DNA from: Rhodocyclaceae bacterium
Lineage (GTDB): Bacteria > Pseudomonadota > Gammaproteobacteria > Burkholderiales > Rhodocyclaceae
Direction of reading: 5' to 3'
DNA length: 64,000 nucleotides
Assembly: GCA_016721505.1 (NCBI GenBank)
Contig: JADKHX010000003.1
Span: 248,001 to 312,000 of the forward strand
In this document: one piece after another, positions 43,769 to 52,794 of the stretch
Layout of the letters: each line of letters begins with the position of its first letter
Position numbering within the stretch: position 1 is the first letter of the stretch
The notes under the pieces: model-generated
Database searches by the model: none
The model's input: the letters and a program-made list of their open reading frames with translations, nothing else
Told to the model about the DNA's origin: nothing
Made by a program: the position numbers and the translations under genes

Positions 43769-44551
43769 ATGCAAAACCCTGCGACAGACGACTTCATCTT
43801 AACCACGAAAAACTTGACCAAAGAGTTCAAGGGTTTTGTAGCGGTGAACGATGTGAGCCTCAATGTTCGGCGCGGTGAGATTCATGCTTTGATTGGACCC
43901 AACGGTGCAGGCAAGACGACTTGCTTTAATTTGCTGACCAAGTTTTTGGAGCCGACGCGTGGCGCGATACATTTCAACGGGGTCGACATCACCCATGAGA
44001 AATCGGCGCAAATTGCGCGCCGCGGCGTGGTGCGTTCGTTTCAAATTTCGGCGGTGTTTCCCCATCTCACTGTGTTGGAAAACGTGCGCATTGCGTTGCA
44101 ACGAAACTTGGGCACCTCATTTCATTTTTGGAAATCCGAGCGCACCTTAGACGTGTTGAATGAGCGCGCAATGGCTTTGCTCGGTGATGTGGGTTTGACC
44201 GAATACGCAAAAACAATCACCGTAGAAATGCCCTACGGCCGCAAGCGCGCGCTGGAAATTGCCACCACTTTGGCCTTGGAGCCAGAGCTGATGTTGCTCG
44301 ACGAACCGACCCAAGGCATGGGGCACGAAGATGTCGATCGGGTGATGCAATTGATTAAAAAAGTCTCTGCAAATCGAACGATCTTGATGGTCGAACACAA
44401 TATGAAAGTGGTCGCTGGAATCTCCGATACCATCACTGTGCTAGCTCGTGGCGCGGTGTTGTCGGAAGGCAACTACGCAAAGGTCGCTGCCGATCCCTTG
44501 GTGATTGAAGCCTACATGGGTACTGAGGCCAATGAGGCAGAAGCCGCATGA
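43769..44551 (+). CDS. livG: Branched-chain amino acid type ABC transporter, ATP-binding protein LivG
   Basis: A 260-residue ATPase with Walker A GPNGAGKTT near residue 38, a degenerate signature region (EMPYGRKRALEIATTLA) typical of LivG, and Walker B LMLLDEPTQGMG. ATG 43769 fits the family start; the longer GTG frame from 43745 is less likely. It overlaps livF by four bases (ATGA). Substrate could be branched-chain amino acids, amides or urea. Confidence 0.93.
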   Translation: MQNPATDDFILTTKNLTKEFKGFVAVNDVSLNVRRGEIHALIGPNGAGKTTCFNLLTKFLEPTRGAIHFNGVDITHEKSAQIARRGVVRSFQISAVFPHLTVLENVRIALQRNLGTSFHFWKSERTLDVLNERAMALLGDVGLTEYAKTITVEMPYGRKRALEIATTLALEPELMLLDEPTQGMGHEDVDRVMQLIKKVSANRTILMVEHNMKVVAGISDTITVLARGAVLSEGNYAKVAADPLVIEAYMGTEANEAEAA

Positions 44552-45258
44552 ACGCGACAACGGAATATTTGCGGCTGCGCGATTTACATGCTTTCTATGG
44601 CGAATCGCATGTATTGCATGGGGTTAACTTAGTCGTCAATCGCGGCGAATGTGTAACGCTGCTCGGGCGCAATGGCGCCGGGCGAACCACAACACTACGT
44701 GCAATTCTCGGCCTTACGGGGCGACGCACTGGCTCGATTGTGGTCAATGGTACCGAAGTAATTGGGTTGCCAACGCACCAAATCGCACGACTTGGCATCG
44801 GCTATTGCCCCGAGGAGCGCGGAATTTATTCGAGTCTCAGTTGCGAAGAAAATTTACTCTTGCCACCCAAGCTGCACAGCGCGGGCATGAGTCTTGACGA
44901 GATTTACACAATGTTCCCCAACCTCGCCGAACGCCGGCACAGCCAAGGCACGCGGCTATCCGGTGGCGAGCAACAAATGTTGGCGATGGCACGTGTGCTG
45001 CGCACCGGCGCGCAACTTTTGTTGCTTGACGAAATCTCCGAAGGTTTGGCACCGGTCATCGTGCAACGCCTTGCGCAAATTATTTTGCAGTTGAAAGAAA
45101 AAGGCTTCACGATATTGTTGGTCGAGCAAAATTTTCGTTTTGCAGCACCCTTGGCAGACAGAATGTATGTGGTCGAACACGGTCAAATTGCCGCTGAGAT
45201 TCATCAAAATGAGTTGGATGAAAAACGAGAATTTCTACAAGAAGTGTTAGGTGTTTAG
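44548..45258 (+). CDS. livF: Branched-chain amino acid type ABC transporter, ATP-binding protein LivF, Walker A with arginine
   Basis: A 236-residue ATPase with signature LSGGEQQMLAMARVL, Walker B LLLLDEISEGLAP and an H-loop replaced in the usual LivF way (LVEQNF). The Walker A reads GRNGAGRTTT: the lysine that contacts ATP phosphates is arginine here. I recall similar Arg variants in related LivF proteins, so this is not proof of inactivity; LivG keeps the lysine. Confidence 0.92.
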   Translation: MNATTEYLRLRDLHAFYGESHVLHGVNLVVNRGECVTLLGRNGAGRTTTLRAILGLTGRRTGSIVVNGTEVIGLPTHQIARLGIGYCPEERGIYSSLSCEENLLLPPKLHSAGMSLDEIYTMFPNLAERRHSQGTRLSGGEQQMLAMARVLRTGAQLLLLDEISEGLAPVIVQRLAQIILQLKEKGFTILLVEQNFRFAAPLADRMYVVEHGQIAAEIHQNELDEKREFLQEVLGV

Positions 45259-45291
45259 TGGCTTAATTTTTTTGAATAACAGGAGAAGACA

Positions 45292-46524
45292 ATGAAAAAT
45301 ATCAATAAAAATCCTCTCGCGCTGGCAGTCTGCGCGGCTTTTGGCTTGGCCGGAAGTTTGGTCACAGCGTCGGCGCAGGCACAGGTGTCGGACAATGTGG
45401 TGCGCATCGGTGTGCTCACCGATATGTCGGGTGCGTATTCTGATTTGGCAGGGACGGGCAGTGTCGTCGCCACGCAATTAGCAATCGACGATTTCAAGGC
45501 AAAAAACAAAGTCAGCTGGGCGATTGAAGTGGTCTCCGCCGATCATCAAAACAAAGGCGACATTTCGTCGAATAAAGCGCGCGAGTGGTTTGACCGCGAC
45601 AAGGTTGATGTGGTGACCGATTTGGTGACCACCTCGACGGCGCTGGCGGTGATGAAAGTCGCCAAAGAGAAAAACAAAATTGCGCTGATTTCAGGTGCCG
45701 CGTCGACTCGCATCACTAATGAAGATTGCAACGATGTCACCGTGCATTGGACCTACGATACCTACGCAGTGGCCAATGGCACTGCCAAGGCAGTGGTGAA
45801 ACAAGGCGGGAAAACTTGGTTCTTCCTAACCGCCGATTACGCTTTTGGTCAGTCACTAGAAAAAGACGCAACCGATGTCGTTAATGCTAATGGCGGCAAG
45901 GTGTTAGGCGCAGTGCGGCATCCATTCCCGGGCAGTGATTTCTCATCATTTCTGCTCAAGGCGCAAAGCTCAGGTGCGCAAGTGATTGGTCTGGCCAACG
46001 CTGGAACTGACACCACCAACTCCATCAAACAAGCCGCAGAATTTGGCGTGACACCAAAACAATCGCTAGCCGGTCTGTTGATGTTCATCACTGATATTCA
46101 CAGTCTCGGGCTAGCGACCACGCAGACCATGTATTTGACTGAAGCGTTTTATTGGGATCGCAACGAAGAAACACGCGCTTGGTCGAAACGTTTTTTTGAC
46201 AAGCAACGCAAGATGCCAACGATGGTGCAAGCGGGGCTGTATTCAGCGACCTTGCACTACCTGAATGCCGTCAAAGCCGCGAATTCAGACGACACGCAAA
46301 AGGTCATGGCGGCGATGAAGAAAGCACCGGTGAATGATTTCTTCGCCAAAAACGGTACGATTCGTGAAGATGGTCGGATGGTGCATGACATGTATTTGAT
46401 GCAAGTGAAAAAGCCGGACGAATCGAAATATCCGTGGGACTACTACAACGTCCGCCAAACGATTCCGGCGGCTGAAGCATTCCAGTCGCTGGCCGCGTCG
46501 AAGTGTTCATTGGTGAAGAAATAA
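45292..46524 (+). CDS. Branched-chain amino acid type ABC transporter, substrate-binding protein
   Basis: A 410-residue periplasmic protein with a signal peptide (to about residue 33, ending SAQAQ) and the LivK-type opening VRIGVLTDMSGAYSDLAGTGSVVATQLAIDDF. The KTWFFLTADYAFGQSLEKDATDVV and PGSDFSSFLLKAQSSGAQVIGLANAG segments are typical of the receptor family ANF/Peripla_BP_6. It follows the ATPases rather than leading the operon. Ligand unknown. Confidence 0.92.
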   Translation: MKNINKNPLALAVCAAFGLAGSLVTASAQAQVSDNVVRIGVLTDMSGAYSDLAGTGSVVATQLAIDDFKAKNKVSWAIEVVSADHQNKGDISSNKAREWFDRDKVDVVTDLVTTSTALAVMKVAKEKNKIALISGAASTRITNEDCNDVTVHWTYDTYAVANGTAKAVVKQGGKTWFFLTADYAFGQSLEKDATDVVNANGGKVLGAVRHPFPGSDFSSFLLKAQSSGAQVIGLANAGTDTTNSIKQAAEFGVTPKQSLAGLLMFITDIHSLGLATTQTMYLTEAFYWDRNEETRAWSKRFFDKQRKMPTMVQAGLYSATLHYLNAVKAANSDDTQKVMAAMKKAPVNDFFAKNGTIREDGRMVHDMYLMQVKKPDESKYPWDYYNVRQTIPAAEAFQSLAASKCSLVKK

Positions 46525-46560
46525 TTTGTGGCGTCGCCGCGGACGCAATGAATAATCCCC

Positions 46561-47448
46561 ATGACTGAAATCTTCGGTATCCCCATCCAAGCCTTGATGG
46601 GCCAGCTTATGCTTGGCCTCGTCAATGGCTCGTTTTACGCCATGTTGAGCCTCGGCCTTGCGGTGATTTTTGGCATGCTCAATATTATTAATTTCGCCCA
46701 CGGTGCGATGTATATGGCGGGCGCGTTTTTTGCGTGGATGGGGCTGACCTATTGGGGCATCGGCTATTGGTGGTCACTGATTCTGGTACCACTCACAGTT
46801 GGCGTGGTCGGCGTCATCATCGAGCGCACCATGTTGCAATGGCTGTATCAACTCGATCATCTTTATGGCTTGCTACTCACCTTTGGTCTAGCCTTAATGA
46901 TCGAAGGCGCGTTTCGATATTTCTATGGCTCGTCGGGTTTGCCTTATTCCATCCCTGAAGAGCTTACCGGCGCGATAAATCTTGGTTTTATGTTCCTGCC
47001 GAAATATCGCGCGTGGGTGGTTGTGGTGTCGCTGGTGGTTTGTTTGGCGACGTGGTTTGTGATTGAAAAAACCAAGCTCGGTGCCTACCTTCGCGCAGCC
47101 ACAGAAAACCCGCGCTTGACACAAGCTTTCGGCATCAATGTGCCGTTGATGGTGATGCTCACCTATGGTTTTGGCGTAGCGCTGGCGGGTCTCGGTGGTG
47201 TGCTGGCGGCACCAGCTTACGCGGTCAGTCCGCTGATGGGCTCGAATCTCATCATCGTCGTTTTTGCTGTTGTGGTTATTGGCGGTATGGGGAGCATCAT
47301 GGGTTCGATCTTGACCGGCCTAAGTCTGGGGGTTATCGAGGGCCTGACCAAAGTCTTTTATGCAGAAGCTTCCAACACCGTGGTGTTTGTCGTCATGGTT
47401 ATTGTGCTGATGATTCGTCCGGCAGGTTTATTCGGCAAAGAAAAATGA
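46561..47448 (+). CDS. livH: Branched-chain amino acid type ABC transporter, permease LivH
   Basis: A 295-residue inner-membrane permease with about eight segments. NGSFYAMLSLGLAVIFGMLNIINFAHGAMYMAGAF is the LivH signature and the central ENPRLTQAFGINVPLMVMLTYGFGVALAGLGGVLAAP carries the ATPase-docking loop. Its stop overlaps the livM start (ATGA at 47445-47448). Confidence 0.94.
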   Translation: MTEIFGIPIQALMGQLMLGLVNGSFYAMLSLGLAVIFGMLNIINFAHGAMYMAGAFFAWMGLTYWGIGYWWSLILVPLTVGVVGVIIERTMLQWLYQLDHLYGLLLTFGLALMIEGAFRYFYGSSGLPYSIPEELTGAINLGFMFLPKYRAWVVVVSLVVCLATWFVIEKTKLGAYLRAATENPRLTQAFGINVPLMVMLTYGFGVALAGLGGVLAAPAYAVSPLMGSNLIIVVFAVVVIGGMGSIMGSILTGLSLGVIEGLTKVFYAEASNTVVFVVMVIVLMIRPAGLFGKEK

Positions 47449-48392
47449 CAATGCCAAAAATCCATTTCGGGTATCTCGGCCTGTTCGTTGCGCTGCTCTT
47501 CGCACCGTTTTTTGTCTACCCGGTGTTGGTGATGAAAGTGATGTGCTTTGCCTTGTTTGCCTGCGCATTTAATTTGCTGTTGGGCTACACCGGCTTGCTG
47601 TCCTTTGGACACGCCGTGTTTCTAGGCACTGGCGCTTACGTAACCGGTCACGTACTCAAAGAATGGGGCTGGCCGACGGAATTGGGGTTGTTGGCAGGGA
47701 CATTGAGTGCGAGTGTTTTGGGATTGCTCATCGGCGCGCTGGCGATACGCCGTCAAGGAATTTACTTTGCGATGGTGACTTTGGCGCTGGCGCAAATGGT
47801 CTATTTTTTGTTCGTTCAATCCACATTTACCGGCGGCGAAGACGGCCTGCAAGGCATCCCGCGCGGCACTTTGCTCGGCGTAGTCGATCTCGCCGACGAT
47901 CAATCGTTGTACTACCTCGTGCTGGCGATTTGCGTCGGTGCGTTTTGGTTAATCCACCGCACGATACATTCACCATTCGGCCAAATCCTGAAAGCGGTGC
48001 GCGAAAACGAAGCGCGGGTGGTCTCGCTCGGTTTCGATGTCGCCAAATATAAACTCGTCGCCTTCGTGCTTTCTGCAACTCTGGCCGGTCTCGCTGGTGC
48101 AACCAAAGTGTTGGTGTTCAAGTTCGCCACACTGACTGACGCGCACTGGCACGCCTCAGGCGAAGTGGTGTTAATGACACTGCTCGGCGGCATGGGCACA
48201 GCCTTCGGCCCGGTAGTCGGCGCCGGTGTGATCATCAGTTTGCAAAGCGAGTTGGCCGACAAAGTCGGCTCACTGGTCACCGTCATCATGGGCGGGATAT
48301 TTGTCGTCTGCGTGCTGGCGTTTCGACGTGGCATTGTGGGTGAAGCGAGTGCGCTGTATCAGCGGATTGCCGGAACCAAAGATATTCACTGA
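47445..48392 (+). CDS. livM: Branched-chain amino acid type ABC transporter, permease LivM
   Basis: A 315-residue permease with the LivM features NLLLGYTGLLSFGHAVFLGTGAYVTGHVL and VRENEARVVSLGFDVAKYKLVAFVLSATLAGLAGATKV. Last gene of the importer operon. A long repeat copy begins at the base after its TGA. Confidence 0.94.
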   Translation: MTMPKIHFGYLGLFVALLFAPFFVYPVLVMKVMCFALFACAFNLLLGYTGLLSFGHAVFLGTGAYVTGHVLKEWGWPTELGLLAGTLSASVLGLLIGALAIRRQGIYFAMVTLALAQMVYFLFVQSTFTGGEDGLQGIPRGTLLGVVDLADDQSLYYLVLAICVGAFWLIHRTIHSPFGQILKAVRENEARVVSLGFDVAKYKLVAFVLSATLAGLAGATKVLVFKFATLTDAHWHASGEVVLMTLLGGMGTAFGPVVGAGVIISLQSELADKVGSLVTVIMGGIFVVCVLAFRRGIVGEASALYQRIAGTKDIH

Positions 48393-48488
48393 CGGCGGCG
48401 GAGCAGGGGTTTCGCAAAGCATTGCTTTGCGCCTGTGGAGCGGGTCGGCTGTACTACGCCGACACTGCACACCAGCACCAACTGGTGC
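48393..48488 (+). repeat. Long dispersed repeat (96 bp), intergenic, directly after livM stop
   Basis: Cleanest copy of the long form: CGGCGGCGGAGCAGGGGTTT, hairpin A CGCAAAGCATTGCTTTGCG, CCTGTGGAGCGG, hairpin B GTCGGCTGTACTACGCCGAC, ACTGCAC and the short core ACCAGCACCAACTGGT. It abuts the stop codon with no spacer, between livM and an opposite small gene. Confidence 0.92.
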
Positions 48489-48503
48489 CGGTGGAAAAAC
48501 TTT

Positions 48504-48713
48504 CTAACCGTTCGATTTCGTTGCCACAATGAAGGTCGTCTTGGTCGGTGTGACTACAAATCGGCCTATCGTTTCTGGTTGCGTTGCGTCGCGATTGGTG
48601 ACTTGCACGACATTGCGATCATGACCGACAGCAACCGCTGTTCCGGCCACCAAGAGCATGGTGCACAATATTGCGACGGCGATGACGTTGGTGTTTCTGT
48701 AAAGTGTTTTCAT
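48504..48713 (-). CDS. Small secreted protein, unknown function
   Basis: A 69-residue product starting at ATG 48713 with GGAG nine bases upstream. The first 30 residues form a signal peptide (MKTLYRNTNVIAVAILCTML then LVAGTAVAV). The mature part of about 40 residues, VTNRDATQPETIGRFVVTPTKTTFIVATKSNG-type, has no cysteine and no motif I recognise. It lies alone between livM and the TMEM175-like gene, with the long repeat just beyond its stop. Real but hypothetical. Confidence 0.55.
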   Translation of the reverse strand: MKTLYRNTNVIAVAILCTMLLVAGTAVAVGHDRNVVQVTNRDATQPETIGRFVVTPTKTTFIVATKSNG

Positions 48714-48933
48714 GATGCCTGACTCCGTGTGGTGTTGCGATGGAGTCACTTTATTTGTCTGAGCCATCTGTATCCAGTGCAATCCGACGAAAGGCCAAAT
48801 GTGCGCCGCAAACTGCACTTGGTGCGGATAAACGTGCGCACTCGCACACAGGAACTGGTGGAAACCTTCGGTTTGTTGCATGCACTATCGGGATGAGACC
48901 GAATCTTTAAAGCACTATTCAAATGGGGGCTTG

Positions 48934-48961
48934 TTGAAAGATTGAGCTACACTTTTAATTA
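48934..48961 (+). promoter_or_regulatory. Weak candidate promoter for the TMEM175-like gene
   Basis: TTGAAA (48934-48939) and TAATTA (48956-48961) are 16 bases apart, 24 bases before the ATG at 48985. The 271-bp gap 48714-48984 holds nothing else that I can support. Confidence 0.4.
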
Positions 48962-48984
48962 GACGACACATACCAAGGACTTTC

Positions 48985-49626
48985 ATGAAAAACGCATTTC
49001 ACATGAACCGCGCTCGCGTTGAGACTTTGGTCGACGGCGTTTTTGCTATCGCGATGACGATATTGGTTTTGGAAGTTAAGGTCCCGGATTTGGCCGACAA
49101 GCGTTCCGTCGACGAATTGCTTTCGGCACTAGGGCATCACAGTTATGTGATTGCGGCATACTTTTTCAGCTTCGCGATGCTGGCAGTGTTTTGGACGTGG
49201 CATCACCGCATGGCGGAAACCGTGCGCGTTTTCGATAAGGCGTTGCTGCTCTGCACGATAGTTTTCTTGTCGTTGATTTGTTTTTTTCCGTTTGCAGCGG
49301 CGCTGTTCGGGCGCTACCCAACCAATGGTGCAGCGCTTTTTGTTTATGTGATGCTGACCGGACTCATCGTCGCCACTCAAACCATCTATTTCAAAATCGC
49401 CATGATGCGGGGGTTGTTACTGGAATCGGTTTCACGTGCTTACGCAATGACGGGACACGTGCGTAATTTGCGCGGTTGTGCGATTTTTATGATTGCTAGC
49501 GTGCCTGCCTCGTTGCGACTCAACGAGTGGGTCGCCATCGGTGTTTTGGTGTTGGGCGTGATAATTTTGTGGCACGCCAAACGAATCACAACACAAGCTC
49601 GAGAACTAGGCGCTGATCCTTCCTGA
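48985..49626 (+). CDS. TMEM175-family (DUF1211) potassium channel-like protein
   Basis: A 213-residue membrane protein with about six hydrophobic segments. The first, RVETLVDGVFAIAMTILVLEV, is the pore-forming motif of the TMEM175 family (usually R-x3-F-S-D; here the serine and preceding phenylalanine are replaced by V, leaving LVDGVFAIA). Bacterial members conduct potassium weakly. Two in-frame ATGs (48985 and 49000). No operon partner. Confidence 0.88.
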   Translation: MKNAFHMNRARVETLVDGVFAIAMTILVLEVKVPDLADKRSVDELLSALGHHSYVIAAYFFSFAMLAVFWTWHHRMAETVRVFDKALLLCTIVFLSLICFFPFAAALFGRYPTNGAALFVYVMLTGLIVATQTIYFKIAMMRGLLLESVSRAYAMTGHVRNLRGCAIFMIASVPASLRLNEWVAIGVLVLGVIILWHAKRITTQARELGADPS

Positions 49627-49644
49627 GCAACGATTTCAGCACGA

Positions 49645-50748
49645 CTATTTTTTTCTATCAGATCGCACCGTTGCCGCTACAAAACTATCAAAACGCGATT
49701 CGCAGACGCTGAACCATTCGACTTGCTCATCGCGGAATCGTTTCCACGGCGTGTAGACCTTGGCGAATCGTGGATTTTTGGCGGCAATTTCTTCAAATAG
49801 TTCGACTGCTGCTTTGTAACTCGCGGCTAAAATTTCATTGGAGAACGGCCGCAATAGGGTACCTCCAGCGACTAAGCGTTTCAATGCGGCGGGGTTCTTA
49901 GCGTCATATTTGGCTTGCATGTCGATGTTGGCTTCGGCACAGGCAGCTTCCAAAATCGCTTGATATTCCTTGGGTAGTTTTGCCCACTCGTTGAGGTTGA
50001 TATAGACCGATAACTGCGGTCCGCCTTCCCACCAGCCTGGGTAGTAGTAGTACTTGGCGACCTTATTGAAGCCAAGCTTTTCGTCGTCATAGGGACCCAC
50101 CCATTCGGCCGCATCGATGGTGCCTTTTTCAAGTGCCGGATATACATCGCTGCCTGGAATTTGCTGCGGCACGACGCCGAGTTTCTGCAACACTTGCCCA
50201 CCGATGCCGCCAATGCGAAATTTCAGCCCTTTCAAATCGGCGACGGTTTTGATTTCTTTACGGTACCAGCCACCCATTTGCGCACCGGTATTGCCCGCCG
50301 GGATTTGGTAAATGTTGTATTCCTTAAAAAGTTCGCGCATCAGCGCGAGGCCGCCGCCTTCATACATCCAGGCGTTTTGTTGGCGGGCATTCAATCCAAA
50401 TGGCATGGCGGTGTCGAACGCAAAAGTCGGGTCTTTGCCGACGTAGTAATAGCTCGCTGTATGTCCCATTTGCACCGTGCCGTCTTTGACTGCATCGAGT
50501 ACCGCACCACCGGGAACAATTTCGTTGGCGGCGAATACTTGAATCTGGAATTTGCCACCAGTTGCCGCGGCGACACGTTTAGCGATTAACTCGGCACCGC
50601 CAAAAATCGTATCTAAACTTTTTGGGAAACTCGATGCCAAGCGCCATTTGAATTCGGGTATTTGCGCGAGCGCGACGCCCGATAGCGTCGCTGCACCGGC
50701 ACCAAGAATTCCTGCTGTAGCGGTGTTGATAAATTTTCGTCGCTGCAT
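49645..50748 (-). CDS. TRAP transporter substrate-binding protein (TakP/DctP type, Tat signal)
   Basis: A 367-residue periplasmic protein. The N-terminus MQRRKFINTATAGILGAGAA has the twin arginine of Tat signals and a cleavage site near residue 29. The core FGGAELIAKRVAAATGGKFQIQVFAANEIVPGG and the aromatic loop YYYYPGWWEGGPQL are typical of TRAP receptors for 2-oxo acids and similar carboxylates. First gene of a three-gene TRAP operon with DctM and DctQ subunits. Confidence 0.9.
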   Translation of the reverse strand: MQRRKFINTATAGILGAGAATLSGVALAQIPEFKWRLASSFPKSLDTIFGGAELIAKRVAAATGGKFQIQVFAANEIVPGGAVLDAVKDGTVQMGHTASYYYVGKDPTFAFDTAMPFGLNARQQNAWMYEGGGLALMRELFKEYNIYQIPAGNTGAQMGGWYRKEIKTVADLKGLKFRIGGIGGQVLQKLGVVPQQIPGSDVYPALEKGTIDAAEWVGPYDDEKLGFNKVAKYYYYPGWWEGGPQLSVYINLNEWAKLPKEYQAILEAACAEANIDMQAKYDAKNPAALKRLVAGGTLLRPFSNEILAASYKAAVELFEEIAAKNPRFAKVYTPWKRFRDEQVEWFSVCESRFDSFVAATVRSDRKK

Positions 50749-50764
50749 TTTGTTCTCCTGATTT

Positions 50765-52216
50765 TTATTTTTTGAACACCTGATCGAGTGCCTTGTCCGC
50801 GCTATCGCCAGAGTCTGTCGCGTCCATGATATTCATGTTCGGCACCTCTGTTGCGTTCTCCGCGCCCTGCGTCACCGAGACGATTTGCGGAAAGATTATG
50901 ACCAACGCGACCATGATGATTTGGATAAGCACGAAGGGAACCGCGCCCCAATAAATATCCGTGCTGGTGACCTTCGGTGGGGCGACCGAGCGCAAGTAAA
51001 ACAGCGCAAAACCAAACGGCGGGTGCATGAACGAGGTTTGCATATTGATCGCCAGCAGCACGCCAAACCAAATCAGATCGATACCTAGCGCGCTGGCCAC
51101 CGGTGCGAGTAGCGGTACTACGATAAATGACAGTTCGAAGAAATCGAGAAAGAAAGCCAACACAAATATCAGCAAATTGACCACGATCAGAAAGCCAACT
51201 TGCCCGCCCGGTAAATTGATCAACAACGCCTCTACCCATTTGTGTCCATCAACGCCGTAAAAAGTCAGTGAAAATATTCGAGCGCCGATCAGTATGAACA
51301 CCACAAAAGCAGTGAGTCGGGTCGTGGTTTCCATGGCTTGTTTGAGCAAGCTCAAACTCATGCGCTTGCGCATTAACGCCATCAACAACGCGCCTGTTGC
51401 ACCCATTGCGCCACCTTCGGTAGGTGTGGCGATGCCTAAGTAAATCGTTCCCAATACCAAAAATATCAGCCCCAACGGTGGCACCAACACAACGATTAGT
51501 CGAAAGAGTTTCTGCAGCGCACTCCCCTTTTGGTGGGCCTCCTTCGGTAACGCAGGAACCCAATGCGGTTTAACGACGGCAATCACCATCACATACAAGG
51601 CGTACAAGCCGGTGAGCATCAGTCCGGGCAGCAACGCCGCTGTATACATGTCGCCAACCGAACGGCCAAGTTGATCGGCGAGGATGATCAGCACCAGCGA
51701 GGGCGGAATAATTTGCGCCAGCGTGCCTGATGCGGCAATGACACCGCTGGCGAGGCGTTTGTCATAGCCATAGCGCAACATGATGGGTAGCGAAATCAGA
51801 CCCATCGCAATCACAGATGCTGCAACAACGCCGGTGGTGGCTGCCAACATCGCGCCGACAAAAATTACCGCGAAGGCAAGGCCGCCACGGACAGGGCCGA
51901 ATAATTGGCCAATGGTTTCGAGCAAATCCTCGGCCATTCCAGAGCGTTCCAAGATCAGCCCCATGAAAGTGAAAAACGGAATGGCAAGCAAAGTGTCGTT
52001 GCTCATCACGCCCCAGATACGATCCGGCAAGGCTTGGAAAAGCGCGGGTTGTAATAGTCCCAGGGAAACTCCAATGAGACCAAAAAAAATTCCACAGGCA
52101 GCCAGGGAAAACGCCACGGGATAGCCCAGGAGCAAAAAAATGATCATCGCGACGAACATCACCGGCGCGATATTGGCGCGCAAAAAATCTTGCATGATGA
52201 GACTTAGCGCAAGCAT
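50765..52216 (-). CDS. TRAP transporter large permease (DctM family)
   Basis: A 483-residue membrane protein with twelve or so segments. The LLLGYPVAFSLAACGIFFG and PFFTFMGLILERSGMAEDLLETI regions are DctM signatures; GVVAASVIAMGLISLPIMLRYGYDKRLASGVIAASGTLAQIIPPS carries the substrate/sodium site region. I chose ATG 52216 because AAGGCGA lies at a good distance; ATG 52195 is an alternative. The C-terminal 45 residues extend past the family core. Confidence 0.92.
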   Translation of the reverse strand: MLALSLIMQDFLRANIAPVMFVAMIIFLLLGYPVAFSLAACGIFFGLIGVSLGLLQPALFQALPDRIWGVMSNDTLLAIPFFTFMGLILERSGMAEDLLETIGQLFGPVRGGLAFAVIFVGAMLAATTGVVAASVIAMGLISLPIMLRYGYDKRLASGVIAASGTLAQIIPPSLVLIILADQLGRSVGDMYTAALLPGLMLTGLYALYVMVIAVVKPHWVPALPKEAHQKGSALQKLFRLIVVLVPPLGLIFLVLGTIYLGIATPTEGGAMGATGALLMALMRKRMSLSLLKQAMETTTRLTAFVVFILIGARIFSLTFYGVDGHKWVEALLINLPGGQVGFLIVVNLLIFVLAFFLDFFELSFIVVPLLAPVASALGIDLIWFGVLLAINMQTSFMHPPFGFALFYLRSVAPPKVTSTDIYWGAVPFVLIQIIMVALVIIFPQIVSVTQGAENATEVPNMNIMDATDSGDSADKALDQVFKK

Positions 52217-52746
52217 GGATTGTCGCCTTGGCCGCGCAAAAAGTTGATACATTTGATAGCTTGGGAAATGCCTTGCAATAACAACAAAACAAATCCGAGC
52301 GGCATCATCAAACGTGCTGGCCAAAGTGCTAGACCACCAGCATTGGCCGAGACTTCGCCGCTTTCAAATGCACTAACGAACACCGGCCAGGATAAATGGA
52401 CGATGAGAATTGCTACCGGCAACAGGAAAAATAAGGTGCCGAAAAGTTCAATTTTCACGCGCGCGCGCGCCGACAATCGGCTGCTGAGAATATCGATGCG
52501 CACATGTTGATTTAGCTGCAACGCCTGTGCCGCGCCGAACAAAAATATCGCTGAGAACAACACCCATTGCAGTTCAAGAAAGGCGTTTGAGCTAAGGTTG
52601 AAGGCTTTGCGGATTACCGCATTTACCGCGCTGACTAATACCGCAATCAGCACCAGCCAAATCACGCTGGCGGCAACACGGCGGTTGAGCGCATCTATCG
52701 CATGAGAAAGTTTGAGCAAGAAATTCATCGGGGCGAGTTTATCCAT
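52204..52746 (-). CDS. TRAP transporter small permease (DctQ family)
   Basis: A 180-residue protein with four hydrophobic segments and the DctQ motif VLFSAIFLFGAAQALQLNQHVRIDIL followed by ALWPARLMMPLGF. Start at 52746 or 52728 (MNFLLKL); neither has a strong ribosome binding site. Its end overlaps the large-subunit start by 13 bases. Divergent from the histidine phosphatase gene, so the two share a short promoter region. Confidence 0.9.
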   Translation of the reverse strand: MDKLAPMNFLLKLSHAIDALNRRVAASVIWLVLIAVLVSAVNAVIRKAFNLSSNAFLELQWVLFSAIFLFGAAQALQLNQHVRIDILSSRLSARARVKIELFGTLFFLLPVAILIVHLSWPVFVSAFESGEVSANAGGLALWPARLMMPLGFVLLLLQGISQAIKCINFLRGQGDNPCLR

Positions 52747-52794
52747 CTTTGGCCAGCCGTTATCATGGTGGCCAATTCACCTATGTATTCGCCG

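Noticed and set aside
48301..48507. A 68-residue plus-strand frame running from livM through the intergenic repeat
   Set aside because: It starts inside livM in another frame and has no start signal; it exists only because the repeat lacks stops.
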